Part shown: in pieces, positions 44,907-54,123 of the stretch
Layout of the letters: each line of letters starts with the position of its first letter
Numbering within the stretch: position 1 is the first letter of the stretch
DNA from: Campylobacter suis
GTDB lineage: Bacteria > Campylobacterota > Campylobacteria > Campylobacterales > Campylobacteraceae
Assembly (NCBI RefSeq): GCF_905120475.1
Contig: NZ_CAJHOE010000001.1
Coordinates: 806,001-870,000, forward strand
Length of the DNA: 64,000 nucleotides
Direction of reading: 5' to 3'
Notes under the pieces: model-generated
Told to the model about the DNA's origin: nothing
The model's database searches: none
Seen by the model: the letters and a program-made list of their open reading frames with translations, nothing else
Program-made: the position numbers and the translations under genes

Positions 44907-45878
44907 TTACACTACACCTTTTTCAAACATTGCACGCTCACGCTCACGCTCTTTTTGCTGTTTTTGCTTCTCAGCAAGTCTAGCTCTATATTGCTCAATA
45001 TTAAATTTAAACCATATAAGAAATGGTACTGCTATATAAACTGAGCTTATAGTTCCTATCAAAATTCCTACTATTAACACAAAAGAGAAGTCATGTATCA
45101 TATCGCCACCAAAGAAGAACAGCACTGCTACAACCATAAGCGTAGTAAATGATGTTAGTATAGTTCTTGATAGTGTTGCCGATATGCTTTCATTGATAAC
45201 ATCTATCATATCGCTACGCTTGCTTGTTACTATGCCCTCCCTAATGCGATCAAAAATGATAATAGTATCATTTAGCGAATAGCCAAGTATCGTAAGTATG
45301 GCAGCTAATGTATCCAAATTTACATTTATAGCAAATAGCGATATAGCACCCAATGTTATGACAACATCGTGAATTTCAGATATGATAGCAGCCACAGCAA
45401 AACGCCATTCAAAACGAAGCGTGATATAAATAAGCACTGCGCCAAATGAAACTAAGATAGCCATTAAGCCTTTTTCTCTAAGCTCACTACCAACCTTTGG
45501 ACCAACTATATCCACACGGCGAATTTCAACATTTCCAGTCTCTTTTAAAAGTTCCTTAACTTCTGCACCAATGTCGCCACTCACACTTGAATCTGAGCCA
45601 GAAAAACGAATATTCACCTCATGTTCGCTACCAAATTCTGTTACATTTGCATTTTTTAACTTTTCACTTTTTAAAAGAGTCTCTCTTATCTTATCAAGTG
45701 GAGCAACACCCTCGTATTTTACTTGTATCAAAGTACCGCCAGAAAAGTCTATACCGTAATTTAAACCTTTTGTTAAAAGTAAAAAAACTGAACCAAAAAA
45801 CAAAATAGCAGACAGACTAAGCGAAGCAAATCTGAACTTCATAAAATCATAAACTTTAGCTTTTGTAAAAATTTGCAC
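44907..45878 (-). CDS. secF: Protein translocase subunit SecF
   Basis: The 323-residue protein has six membrane helices and a periplasmic domain. Signatures are GIDFSGGTLIQV near the start, RRVDIVGPKVGSEL and GYSLNDTIIIFDRIRE. With SecD and YajC it uses proton flow to pull proteins through the Sec channel. It lies 2 nt after secD. The C-terminus is charged (QKQQKERERER). Confidence 0.97.
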   Translation of the reverse strand: MQIFTKAKVYDFMKFRFASLSLSAILFFGSVFLLLTKGLNYGIDFSGGTLIQVKYEGVAPLDKIRETLLKSEKLKNANVTEFGSEHEVNIRFSGSDSSVSGDIGAEVKELLKETGNVEIRRVDIVGPKVGSELREKGLMAILVSFGAVLIYITLRFEWRFAVAAIISEIHDVVITLGAISLFAINVNLDTLAAILTILGYSLNDTIIIFDRIREGIVTSKRSDMIDVINESISATLSRTILTSFTTLMVVAVLFFFGGDMIHDFSFVLIVGILIGTISSVYIAVPFLIWFKFNIEQYRARLAEKQKQQKERERERAMFEKGVV

Positions 45879-45880
45879 GC

Positions 45881-47461
45881 CTAACCCCTTTTATATCCAA
45901 ACCAAAATCTTGTATTGCCACTTTTTTCTATCCTATCCGCAAGGAAATCAAAGCAGCCATGAGTACCCAAAATAGCCGTAAGCATCGAAGTAAGAACACC
46001 TATGCTCATTGTTACTGCAAAACCTTTAATAGGTCCCGTCCCGTAAGCATAAAGGGCAACAACGGTTATGAGCGTTGTGATGTTTGAATCAATGATGGCA
46101 CTCATTGCATTTTCATAGCCTTTTTGTATCGCAAGGCGCAAATTTGCACCCTCGCGCATCATCTCGCGCATCCGTTCGTTTATGATAACATTGGCATCAA
46201 CTGCCATACCGACAGTAAGAACTATACCAGCCATGCCAGGAAGTGTTAGTGTAGCACCAAAAAGCGCCATAACAGCCGTAAGTATAAATATATTTGCTAC
46301 AAGGGCTATATTTGCCAAAATTCCAGCAAAACCATAGTAAAGCACCATAAATATAACAACCAAAACAGAGGCTCCAGCTAGCGCAGTCATACTTTTATTA
46401 ATACTTTCAGCACCCAATGACGGTCCTATACTGCGCTTTTCAAGAAGTTTTACGGGCGCAAGAAGTGCTCCTGAGCGAAGTGCTATCGCCACATCATGGG
46501 CCTCTTCAACAGTAAAACCACCGCTTATCTGACCACTACCACCACCTATGCGCTCATTTATCACAGGTGCAGAGTAAACCTTGCCATCAAGCACGATAGC
46601 CAGGCGTTTTCCTACACTTTCACCTGTAAAATCACCAAAAATTCTAGCACCTTCTGAATTTAGGGTAAAATTTATAATAGGTAGGTTATTTTGCTGAGAA
46701 AAAGCCACTCTTGCATCTGTTAACATTGATCCATCAAGAACTGGAACGCTTTTTAGGACATATTTTATCTTATCATTTTTTATATCTGGGTATATGGTAT
46801 TTCCGTAGCTTTCGGCATCTGCTGCACTCATAGTATGTGCCTGATCTTGACGCTTTTCATCAACTGCCATAAGCTGCAAGTGTGCTGCCTTAGCTATAAG
46901 ATCCCTAGCTCTAGCCTCATCAGCTTCGCTTTTTATGCCAGGTAACTCGACTAATATATTATCACTGCCCTGCTTTGCGACTGTTGGCTCTGCTAAGCCA
47001 AACTGATCAAGCCTGTTTCTAATGGTCTCAACAGCTTGAGAAACTGCATACTCAAGTGTCTTTTGTCGCTCTTCCTCGGTTAGTTTTACAGTGTAGCTTA
47101 GCCCATCTTTTTGCATATCAAGACCTGAAATTTCAGCTAGCATTTTATCTATCTTAGTGGCGTCATCGCTGTCAATTATACTAAAGCTTACAATCTCATC
47201 CTTTGCCCTAAGCTTATCAACTAAAATATCCTCTTTTTTTGCATAATAGTTGATACTTCCGGCAACTGATTTCATTTTTGAATAAACCGCAGCTTCAGTT
47301 TCAACACCAAGAAGCATATACAAACCACCTTGCAAATCAAGTCCAAGGCTCACTTTTGCCCCATTTTCAGTTTGCAAAAATGATGGCAAAGAAAAGCCAA
47401 GTCCAAGAACAATCGCGACGATAAAAATTATCAGTCGATATGTTATTTTTGCGCTTCGCAT
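45881..47461 (-). CDS. secD: Protein translocase subunit SecD
   Basis: The 526-residue partner of SecF has the GLDLQGGLYMLLGV start, a large periplasmic region with NRLDQFGLAEPTV and six helices, including GMAVDANVIINERMRE. Full length for the epsilonproteobacterial form. It starts 3 nt after yajC and precedes secF. Confidence 0.97.
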   Translation of the reverse strand: MRSAKITYRLIIFIVAIVLGLGFSLPSFLQTENGAKVSLGLDLQGGLYMLLGVETEAAVYSKMKSVAGSINYYAKKEDILVDKLRAKDEIVSFSIIDSDDATKIDKMLAEISGLDMQKDGLSYTVKLTEEERQKTLEYAVSQAVETIRNRLDQFGLAEPTVAKQGSDNILVELPGIKSEADEARARDLIAKAAHLQLMAVDEKRQDQAHTMSAADAESYGNTIYPDIKNDKIKYVLKSVPVLDGSMLTDARVAFSQQNNLPIINFTLNSEGARIFGDFTGESVGKRLAIVLDGKVYSAPVINERIGGGSGQISGGFTVEEAHDVAIALRSGALLAPVKLLEKRSIGPSLGAESINKSMTALAGASVLVVIFMVLYYGFAGILANIALVANIFILTAVMALFGATLTLPGMAGIVLTVGMAVDANVIINERMREMMREGANLRLAIQKGYENAMSAIIDSNITTLITVVALYAYGTGPIKGFAVTMSIGVLTSMLTAILGTHGCFDFLADRIEKSGNTRFWFGYKRG

Positions 47462-47464
47462 ATC

Positions 47465-47734
47465 TTAGGCTTCGATCTTTCTAGCGACAAAATCACGAGA
47501 AATTCGCACGATTACATCATCGTTAAGCTTTACTTTGATAAAATCATCTTCTGGTTTCACCACCTCGCAGATAAGTCCACCACTTGTTATGATCTTATCG
47601 CCTTTTTCTAGGGCTGCGATCATAGCCGCGTGTTGTTTTTGTTGCTTTTGCTGTGGTCTGATAACCAAAAAGTAAAATATCGCGAAAAGCACGATGAGAG
47701 GTAGTAATGAAGCTAGAAAATTTCCTTCTTGCAT
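47465..47734 (-). CDS. yajC: Preprotein translocase accessory subunit YajC
   Basis: The 89-residue protein has one membrane helix (residues 8-24), the FYFLVIRPQQKQQKQ motif, and a small beta domain (GDKIITSGGLICEV). It heads the yajC-secD-secF-DUF6394-leuS series. Its first 28 coding bases overlap, antisense, with the start of lnt, so the two genes diverge from overlapping 5' ends. Confidence 0.93.
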   Translation of the reverse strand: MQEGNFLASLLPLIVLFAIFYFLVIRPQQKQQKQHAAMIAALEKGDKIITSGGLICEVVKPEDDFIKVKLNDDVIVRISRDFVARKIEA

Positions 47735-49023
47735 TTGGGTTCCTTAAAATAAAATTTTTAACCCCGTATTTTAGCATTAAAAAGATAATAAAAGCCTTTG
47801 TTGGAGCATTTTTGCTGGCAAATTTTATATATTTTTCCATTTTTGAGAATTTTTGGCTTAGTTTTGTCTCGCCATTTTTAACATTTTTAGGCATTTATAT
47901 CATTATAAATTTAGATAGGGCTGGATTTTTTTGGGCTGGATTTTTCACGGGAATTTTGTGGTTTTACTGGATTAGCTTTAGCTTTATCTATTACGATCTT
48001 GCATGGCTTATGCCAGTTGTTATCTTGGGTATCTCGCTTATTTATGGGCTTATATTTTTAGCAGCTAGTTTTCCTAGTTTTGTGGCTTTGCGTGCTATTT
48101 TGCTCTTTGTTTTTAGCTATATTGCTCCATTTGGATTTAACTGGTTTAACCTTGAAGCTACGCTTGTTTTAGGGGCTTTTGAGCCAAGCGTTCGAGGACT
48201 TGGCTTTGTATTTTTGGCAGCTATTTTGGCAAGCTATTTAAAGGGCGCCTTTAAACTTTTAGCTATCTTACTATGCTTTGTATGTGCCTTGCAGTTTAAA
48301 AGTGCAAGTGGTGCAAATTTGCCATTTTCACTTGAGCTTACAAACACCAAAATAGAGCAGACAAATCGCTGGAACAAAGACCTAAAAAACGAGCAAGTAG
48401 ATGAAATTTTAGCCCTCATACAACAGGCTATAACGGCAAAAAAAGATGCCATACTTCTGCCAGAAAGCGCACTTCCTTTATTTATCACACACGAGCGATT
48501 TTTAAGACAAAGACTGCTTGAGCTTTCTAAAGATATAGCCATCATCTCAGGTGCACTAGCCCATGAAAATGAACAAAATTTTAATTCCGCATTTTTGTTT
48601 AAAGATGGCGAAATGTTACGATTTGACAAGCATATTTTAGTACCTTTTGGCGAAGAAATTCCATTGCCAAAATTTGCTAAAAATTTTATAAACAAGCTAT
48701 TTTATGACGGAGCTAGCGACTTTGCAACAGCAAAAAAAGTTAGTGATTATGAGATTAAAGGTGTAAAAATTCGTAACGCCATCTGCTATGAGGCCACTAC
48801 AAATGAGCTTCATAAAGGAGAGTTTGATGTTATGTTTGCTATCTCAAACAACGGCTGGTTTTTGCATAAAATTTTACCTTCGACACAGCCTATTTTACAA
48901 AGAAATTTACTAAAATACTACGCTACAAAGTATGGCAAAACGATATATCACAGCGTAAATGGCTCTAACTCAGAGATTATAGCTCCAAAACAAAGTCTGC
49001 TTAAAGGAAAATTTGGGCTCTAA
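47707..49023 (+). CDS. lnt: Apolipoprotein N-acyltransferase
   Basis: The 438-residue enzyme adds the third acyl chain to lipoproteins. It has about seven membrane helices and a nitrilase-type periplasmic domain with the triad Glu253 (LPESALPLF), Lys308 (DKHILVPFGE) and Cys360 (NAICYEA). ATG 47707 is preferred because GAGAGG lies five bases before it. This puts the start inside yajC on the other strand, so its promoter must also lie in yajC. Confidence 0.92.
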   Translation: MKLENFLLAFGFLKIKFLTPYFSIKKIIKAFVGAFLLANFIYFSIFENFWLSFVSPFLTFLGIYIIINLDRAGFFWAGFFTGILWFYWISFSFIYYDLAWLMPVVILGISLIYGLIFLAASFPSFVALRAILLFVFSYIAPFGFNWFNLEATLVLGAFEPSVRGLGFVFLAAILASYLKGAFKLLAILLCFVCALQFKSASGANLPFSLELTNTKIEQTNRWNKDLKNEQVDEILALIQQAITAKKDAILLPESALPLFITHERFLRQRLLELSKDIAIISGALAHENEQNFNSAFLFKDGEMLRFDKHILVPFGEEIPLPKFAKNFINKLFYDGASDFATAKKVSDYEIKGVKIRNAICYEATTNELHKGEFDVMFAISNNGWFLHKILPSTQPILQRNLLKYYATKYGKTIYHSVNGSNSEIIAPKQSLLKGKFGL

Positions 49024-49176
49024 ACCGGCTTATCTTATAAAGCTTTTGTCTGCTGTTTCTTGTGTGACAGAATTTTGCATTAAGAGCCTGCTTATAAATT
49101 TATAGCTTGCCCCCTAATTTTTAGAAGGCAAGCAAAGGTGTTTTAAAAATTTTTGGTTAAATTTTAAAATTTTAGC

Positions 49177-50376
49177 TCAAGCAAGTTTTTTAAACATTTC
49201 TACGCTATCAAGCTTTTCCCAAGGATATTTTGCATTTCCAACCTGTCCTTTGGCAGCTACTTTTGCGTATAAAAATGTCTGTTCACTCGGACGATCTAAT
49301 GCAAATTTTTGCGTTATCCAACGCGGAGTTAGGGCAAAATTTTCCATCACAAATGCTGATAGTTTATCATCATCAACGCTTGGTACATGCGTTCCCATCG
49401 TATCTACACTCACAGAAGTTGGCTTTGCCACGCCGATAGCATAGCTTAGCTGCACGACACATTTTTTAGCAAGCCCTGCTGCAACGATATTTTTAGCTAT
49501 ATATCTAGCCGCATAAAGTCCGCTACGATCGACCTTTGTATAATCCTTGCTAGACTGAGCGCCCCCGCCTATCGGAGCGTATCCACCAAAGCTATCTACG
49601 ATAAGTTTTCTGCCTGTTAAGCCGCTATCGTGAAGTGAGCTGTGATTTACATATCTGCCAGTTGGATTTATGTAAATTATCGTTTTTTCCTTATTATAAA
49701 GGCTTTTTGGCAAGCCTGCTTCATCGATTAAATTTTGCACTAAAGCCCTAAGTGTAGCTATATCCATACTCTCAACACAAGGAGCAGAAACAACGATAGT
49801 ATGTATGCTTTGCGGACGGCAACTTTCAAAGTTATCTTTATTTCCATAATCAATTGTAACCTGCGTTTTTATATCCACGCCTAGCTTATCGGGATTTTCC
49901 TTTGCAAATTTATAAACCTTATCACAAAGCATTCTTGCATAAGTGATAGCCGCTGGCATATACTCATCTGCCTCGCAACTTGCAAAGCCAAACATTATAC
50001 CTTGATCGCCAGCCCCTATTTCGCCGTCTTGTTGATCAACACCTTGATTTATATCTGGGCTTTGCTGATTTATACAAACCTTAACTTCGATATCATCTGG
50101 ATGCAAGCACTGCTGTTTTGTAAAGTATGGGTTGCCGTTATAGCCTATGTGAGCAAGAGCGTCTTTTACGATGTATTCGTAGTCTTTATAGGATAAGGCA
50201 ACTTTTGAGTTTATCTCTCCGCCTATGATTATATTTTTACCAGCGACAAAGACCTCGCTTGCGACCCTGCCATTTGGATCTTGGGTGAGAATTTTATCCA
50301 CGATACTATCTGCTATAATGTCGGCGCACTTGTCAGGATGTCCCGGACTAACCACTTCTGAGGTAAATAAATACAT
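49177..50376 (-). CDS. metK: S-adenosylmethionine synthase
   Basis: The 399-residue enzyme makes S-adenosylmethionine from methionine and ATP. Signatures are GHPDKCADIIAD near the start, GAGDQGIMFGFA and GGGAQSSKDYTKVDRSG. Full length. It is a single gene with a TACAAT -10 and an AAGGAAATT ribosome site upstream. The 153-nt gap to lnt holds only a weak 7-bp hairpin (49105-49133). Confidence 0.97.
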   Translation of the reverse strand: MYLFTSEVVSPGHPDKCADIIADSIVDKILTQDPNGRVASEVFVAGKNIIIGGEINSKVALSYKDYEYIVKDALAHIGYNGNPYFTKQQCLHPDDIEVKVCINQQSPDINQGVDQQDGEIGAGDQGIMFGFASCEADEYMPAAITYARMLCDKVYKFAKENPDKLGVDIKTQVTIDYGNKDNFESCRPQSIHTIVVSAPCVESMDIATLRALVQNLIDEAGLPKSLYNKEKTIIYINPTGRYVNHSSLHDSGLTGRKLIVDSFGGYAPIGGGAQSSKDYTKVDRSGLYAARYIAKNIVAAGLAKKCVVQLSYAIGVAKPTSVSVDTMGTHVPSVDDDKLSAFVMENFALTPRWITQKFALDRPSEQTFLYAKVAAKGQVGNAKYPWEKLDSVEMFKKLA

Positions 50377-50411
50377 TAAAATTTCCTTCTTTATTTCTTA
50401 AAAATTGCATA

Positions 50412-50417
50412 ATTGTA
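50412..50417 (-). promoter_or_regulatory. -10 box of metK
   Basis: TACAAT on the minus strand, 36 nt before the metK ATG. The gap to the divergent sstT gene is AT-rich and carries no SAM-riboswitch-like conserved core that I can see. Confidence 0.5.
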
Positions 50418-50480
50418 ACATTTGTAGTTGAAATTTTTATTAATCAATTATTAAAAATATAAAATTCTGCTTTTTTTCGC

Positions 50481-50486
50481 TATACT
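50481..50486 (+). promoter_or_regulatory. -10 box of sstT
   Basis: TATACT lies 32 nt before the ATG at 50518, preceded by a run of seven T (50471-50477). Confidence 0.55.
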
Positions 50487-50517
50487 TTTGGCAACTAATT
50501 TAAAACAAAGGTTAAAC

Positions 50518-51777
50518 ATGAATGCTATTTCAAACTTAGCCAGACGCTATGCTGACGGCAATATGATCATTCAAATTTTAGTAGGTATCACACTTGGTCT
50601 TATCATTGGTTTTTGGGCTCATTCACAGCTTGGTGCTAGTGAACAAGCAGCAGCTTTTGCAGGTAAAGTTATAAGTAGCATAGCAGTACTTGGAAACCTT
50701 TTTGTTGGAGCGCTTAAAGCTATCGCTCCAGTTCTTGTATTTGTTCTTGTTGCAACTTCGATTATCACGAAAGAATTTGGCGAAGCAAAAGGCATGGGAA
50801 AGATAGTTTTTATCTATCTTTTAGGTACACTTTTAGCCTCTGTAGCGGCTGTTTGCGTTAGCTTTTTATTTCCAGTTGAGCTTATCCTTAAAAATGTAAA
50901 TGCTGCCGAACTTGGGGCACCTCAAAATGTTGTTGATGTTTTAAAAGATCTTATCTTTAAAATAGTTCAAAACCCAGTTACCGCCCTAAGCACTGGCAAT
51001 TATATAGGCATCATAGCTTGGGCTGTTGGTGGCGGTATCGCGATGAGAAACTGCACAAAAGAGACAAAAAATTTATTTAAAGATGTAAGCGATGGTGTAA
51101 CAAAAATAGTTCGCTTTATTATCCGCCTTGCTCCTTTTGGTATCTTTGGTCTTGTTGCTACAAGCATTTATGAAACAGGATTTGATGCTCTTGCTGGATA
51201 CTTAAAACTTATCGTAGTTTTAGTTGGCACAATGCTATTTTGTGCGTTTGTTATCAATGCTCTCATTGGCTTTTTGATAACTGGCAAAAACCCTTACCCT
51301 ATCATTATAACATCTATAAAAGAGAGTGCTATAACCGCATTTTTTACGCGTAGCTCAGCAGCAAATATACCTGTAAATATGGCACTTTGCAAAAGACTTG
51401 GGCTAAAAGAAGAGCTTTACTCTATCTCTATTCCACTTGGTGCGACGATAAATATGGGTGGCGCAGCAGTTACTATCTCTGTGCTTGCGCTGGCTGCTGT
51501 AAATTCTCTTAATCATGTCAGCGTTACATTTGGTGACGCTGTGCTTTTAAGCTTTATCTCGGCCATTGGTGCTTGCGGTGCTTCTGGTGTGGCTGGTGGC
51601 TCACTACTACTTATCCCGCTTGCATGCGCACTTTTTGGTATAAACAACGACATAGCAATGCAAGTTGTTGCCGTTGGTTTTATAATAGGCGTCGTTCAAG
51701 ATAGTGTAGAAACAGCCCTAAACAGCTCATCTGATGTCGTCTTTACAGCTTTTGCAAGTCAAACGATAAAGGATTAA
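50518..51777 (+). CDS. sstT: Serine/threonine:Na+ symporter
   Basis: The 419-residue protein has the DAACS fold: about eight helices and two hairpins. The NARRYADGN-like start, the [12 protein letters not shown] segment with the serine-rich hairpin, and [12 protein letters not shown] are typical of SstT. An in-frame start at 50488 lies before the AAAGG ribosome site, so ATG 50518 is chosen. It precedes pepF; the two are separated by a strong terminator. Confidence 0.93.
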   Translation: MNAISNLARRYADGNMIIQILVGITLGLIIGFWAHSQLGASEQAAAFAGKVISSIAVLGNLFVGALKAIAPVLVFVLVATSIITKEFGEAKGMGKIVFIYLLGTLLASVAAVCVSFLFPVELILKNVNAAELGAPQNVVDVLKDLIFKIVQNPVTALSTGNYIGIIAWAVGGGIAMRNCTKETKNLFKDVSDGVTKIVRFIIRLAPFGIFGLVATSIYETGFDALAGYLKLIVVLVGTMLFCAFVINALIGFLITGKNPYPIIITSIKESAITAFFTRSSAANIPVNMALCKRLGLKEELYSISIPLGATINMGGAAVTISVLALAAVNSLNHVSVTFGDAVLLSFISAIGACGASGVAGGSLLLIPLACALFGINNDIAMQVVAVGFIIGVVQDSVETALNSSSDVVFTAFASQTIKD

Positions 51778-51809
51778 ATTTAGCCCTACTTTGGGCTAAA
51801 TTCTCTTTT
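51777..51809 (+). terminator. Rho-independent terminator of sstT
   Basis: Arms 51777-51786 (AATTTAGCCC) and 51793-51802 pair perfectly over 10 bp around a 6-nt loop, followed by a T-rich run from about 51805. The left arm begins with the last base of the sstT stop codon. Confidence 0.85.
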
Positions 51810-51825
51810 TTTAAATAACTTTGTG

Positions 51826-51831
51826 TAAAAT
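51826..51831 (+). promoter_or_regulatory. Candidate -10 box of pepF
   Basis: TAAAAT lies 27 nt before the pepF ATG and just after the sstT terminator, with a T-rich region upstream. Confidence 0.4.
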
Positions 51832-51858
51832 ACTAAAAATAATTTTTTAGGATTTTAC

Positions 51859-53583
51859 ATGATGAACACTTGGGACTTAACTCCACTTTTTAAAAATACT
51901 GATGAACTTGAGAGTTTTAGCAAGACAACCATAAGTAACTGCGCAGAATTTTCACAGAAATTTTCAAGCAAACTAAATGCTCTAGCGCCAGAAGATTTTA
52001 ATAAAGCACTTAAACTTTATGAGATCCTAAATGCCGATATATCAAAGATAATGACATACGCATTTTTGGTATTTGCCAAAGATACTAAAAAAGGTGCATT
52101 TTATGCAAAATTTGAAGAGCTTTGCACTAAAGCCCAGCAAAGCTTACTCTTTTTTGAGCTTGAGTTTAACAAGCTTGATGAAAGCAAACAAAACAGCTTC
52201 ATAAGTGCTTCTTTAAACCATACCTACTATCTGCAAAATTTACAAAAACAAAAACCACATCAACTAAGCATAAAAGAAGAAGAGGTCTTGCTGCGCACGG
52301 CAAGTACTGGAGCCCAGGCATTTGCTAGGCTTTTTGATGAGAGCATGAGTGCAATGAAATTTGAGTTTCGTGGCGAACATTTAGGCGAAGAAGAAATTTT
52401 AAGCAAACTTCATGATGCTGATCGAAGCGTACGAAAAGACGCTGCAGAGTCGCTTTCAGCTGAGCTTTCACGCCATCAACACCTACTAACTTTTATCTAT
52501 AATATGATAAAAACTGATTTAAAAACTGATTGTGAGCTAAGAGGTTTTAGCTCTCCAGAAGCGCCACGCCATCTTGATAATCAAATCACAAAAAAAAGCG
52601 TAGATGCTCTTATAATGGCCAGTGAAAATAGCTTTAACCTAGTTCATATATACTATAATAAAAAGCGCGAAATTTTAGGCTTTAACGAGCTTTACGACTA
52701 TGATAGATATGCTCCTTTAGAAGCTAAAAACGAGAGCTACTCATTTGAAAAAAGTAAAGAGATAGTGCTTGATGCTTTTAATAAATTTAGTACTAAATTT
52801 GGCAAAATAGCAAATCAAGCTTTTAACGAAGGCTGGATAGATGTCTATCCGAGTGATTCAAAGCGTGGTGGAGCTTTTAGCCACCCAGGCTCTGCTGACG
52901 CCCACCCTTATGTGCTGCTTAATCACACTAACCAACGAAGGGATCTTTTTACACTTGCACATGAGTTAGGACATGCAATACATCAAAATTTAAGCTACAG
53001 CGTAGGCTACCTAAACTCGGACACGCCGCTAACCACAGCAGAAACAGCCTCAGTTTTTTGTGAGATGCTTGTGTTTGACTATGTTAAAAATACGCTTAGT
53101 GGCAAAGAAAAACAAGCCTTACTCGCTGGCAAACTAGAAGATATATTTGCCACGCTTTACCGTCAAATAAACTTTACAACCTTTGAGCGCCGAGTGCATA
53201 GCCATGAAGGCGAGATATCAAGCCAAGTGCTAAATAAAATTTGGCGAGAAGAGAGTCAAAAAATGTTTGGCAAAAGTGTTGTTTTGTGCGAGCATTACGA
53301 TATTTGGCATAGTTATATACCACACTTTATCCATACGCCATTTTACTGCTATGCCTACTCTTATGCACAGCTTTTAGTGCTTGCGCTTTTTGGACTTTAC
53401 AAGAGTGCAAAGTGTGAAAATTTTGTAGAAATTTACACAAAATTTCTAGCCAGTGGAGGAAGTAAAAGCCCGCAAGAGCTTGTGGGAATGTTTGGTTTTG
53501 ACATAGATGATGAAAAATTTCGGCAAATAGGCCTTAAAGAGATAGAAAAAATGTTAAAAGAATTTGAGGAGACAGTATGCTAA
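51859..53583 (+). CDS. pepF: Oligoendopeptidase F family M3 metallopeptidase
   Basis: The 574-residue enzyme has the zinc site HELGHAIHQ with the third-ligand region TAETASVFCEMLV, and begins WDLTPLF as the M3B family does. It should cleave short oligopeptides in the cytoplasm. Full length. Two adjacent ATG codons (51859, 51862) make the first residue uncertain. It overlaps the next gene by 7 nt. Confidence 0.93.
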   Translation: MMNTWDLTPLFKNTDELESFSKTTISNCAEFSQKFSSKLNALAPEDFNKALKLYEILNADISKIMTYAFLVFAKDTKKGAFYAKFEELCTKAQQSLLFFELEFNKLDESKQNSFISASLNHTYYLQNLQKQKPHQLSIKEEEVLLRTASTGAQAFARLFDESMSAMKFEFRGEHLGEEEILSKLHDADRSVRKDAAESLSAELSRHQHLLTFIYNMIKTDLKTDCELRGFSSPEAPRHLDNQITKKSVDALIMASENSFNLVHIYYNKKREILGFNELYDYDRYAPLEAKNESYSFEKSKEIVLDAFNKFSTKFGKIANQAFNEGWIDVYPSDSKRGGAFSHPGSADAHPYVLLNHTNQRRDLFTLAHELGHAIHQNLSYSVGYLNSDTPLTTAETASVFCEMLVFDYVKNTLSGKEKQALLAGKLEDIFATLYRQINFTTFERRVHSHEGEISSQVLNKIWREESQKMFGKSVVLCEHYDIWHSYIPHFIHTPFYCYAYSYAQLLVLALFGLYKSAKCENFVEIYTKFLASGGSKSPQELVGMFGFDIDDEKFRQIGLKEIEKMLKEFEETVC

Positions 53584-54017
53584 ATGAGCTTTTAAATAAC
53601 GAAAAATTCGCACTTTTAATGAAAATGCATGTGTATGAATGTGTTGATTTTTTACTGCAAAATGGCACAGACTTTGCCATCGTTGCAAATCTTGACTTAA
53701 CAAGCTTTGATCCGCCCCTACCAGATGAAATAGCAGCCTCTTTTTCGCACAAAGTCATAGTTTTTGCACTTGGTGGCTATACTTTTGAGAGCGCAAAACT
53801 CACACAAGATACGCTAAGCTTTGAAGCTGGCTTTGGGGCAAATGACTTTGCTTCTGTTGTTAGCGTTAAGCTCTCTGGTATAGTGCAGATCATGGTTGAA
53901 GAAAATGCCATTATGATAAATTTTGCCGTTGCAAAACCAAAAAAAGAGAGTAAAAAATCTATGTCAATATTTAAGTCAAATCCCAAAAACAAAGGCATTT
54001 TAGGCAAAAAACATTGA
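53577..54017 (+). CDS. SspB-like protein, possible ClpXP adaptor
   Basis: The 146-residue protein follows the SspB fold in order: an N-terminal helix pair (LLMKMHVYECVDFLLQNG), then IVANLDLTS, a strand (KVIVFALGG), and SFEAGFGANDFASVVSVKLSGIVQIMVEENA. That last segment parallels the SspB stretch RFGGxxxxVxVPxxAVxxIYAREN. SspB brings ssrA-tagged proteins to ClpXP. A flexible basic tail (KSNPKNKGILGKKH) sits where SspB carries its ClpX-binding end. It is coupled to pepF, so both may act in peptide turnover. The assignment is by eye. Confidence 0.6.
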   Translation: MLNELLNNEKFALLMKMHVYECVDFLLQNGTDFAIVANLDLTSFDPPLPDEIAASFSHKVIVFALGGYTFESAKLTQDTLSFEAGFGANDFASVVSVKLSGIVQIMVEENAIMINFAVAKPKKESKKSMSIFKSNPKNKGILGKKH

Positions 54018-54123
54018 ATTTACTCACAAAACGAGCAAATTCAAACAAAAGCTAAAAATTTCAACTAACTTTTAGTAAAAATTTAATATAAAAATAGTCC
54101 TATTTCAAAACAAAGGAGAAAGA

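Noticed and set aside
48234-48695. 153-residue minus-strand frame inside lnt
   Set aside because: Antisense to the catalytic domain of Lnt with Ser/Cys-rich shadow composition.
49105-49133. 7-bp hairpin between lnt and metK as terminator
   Set aside because: The loop is long (15 nt) and there is no T run on either side, so termination is not supported.
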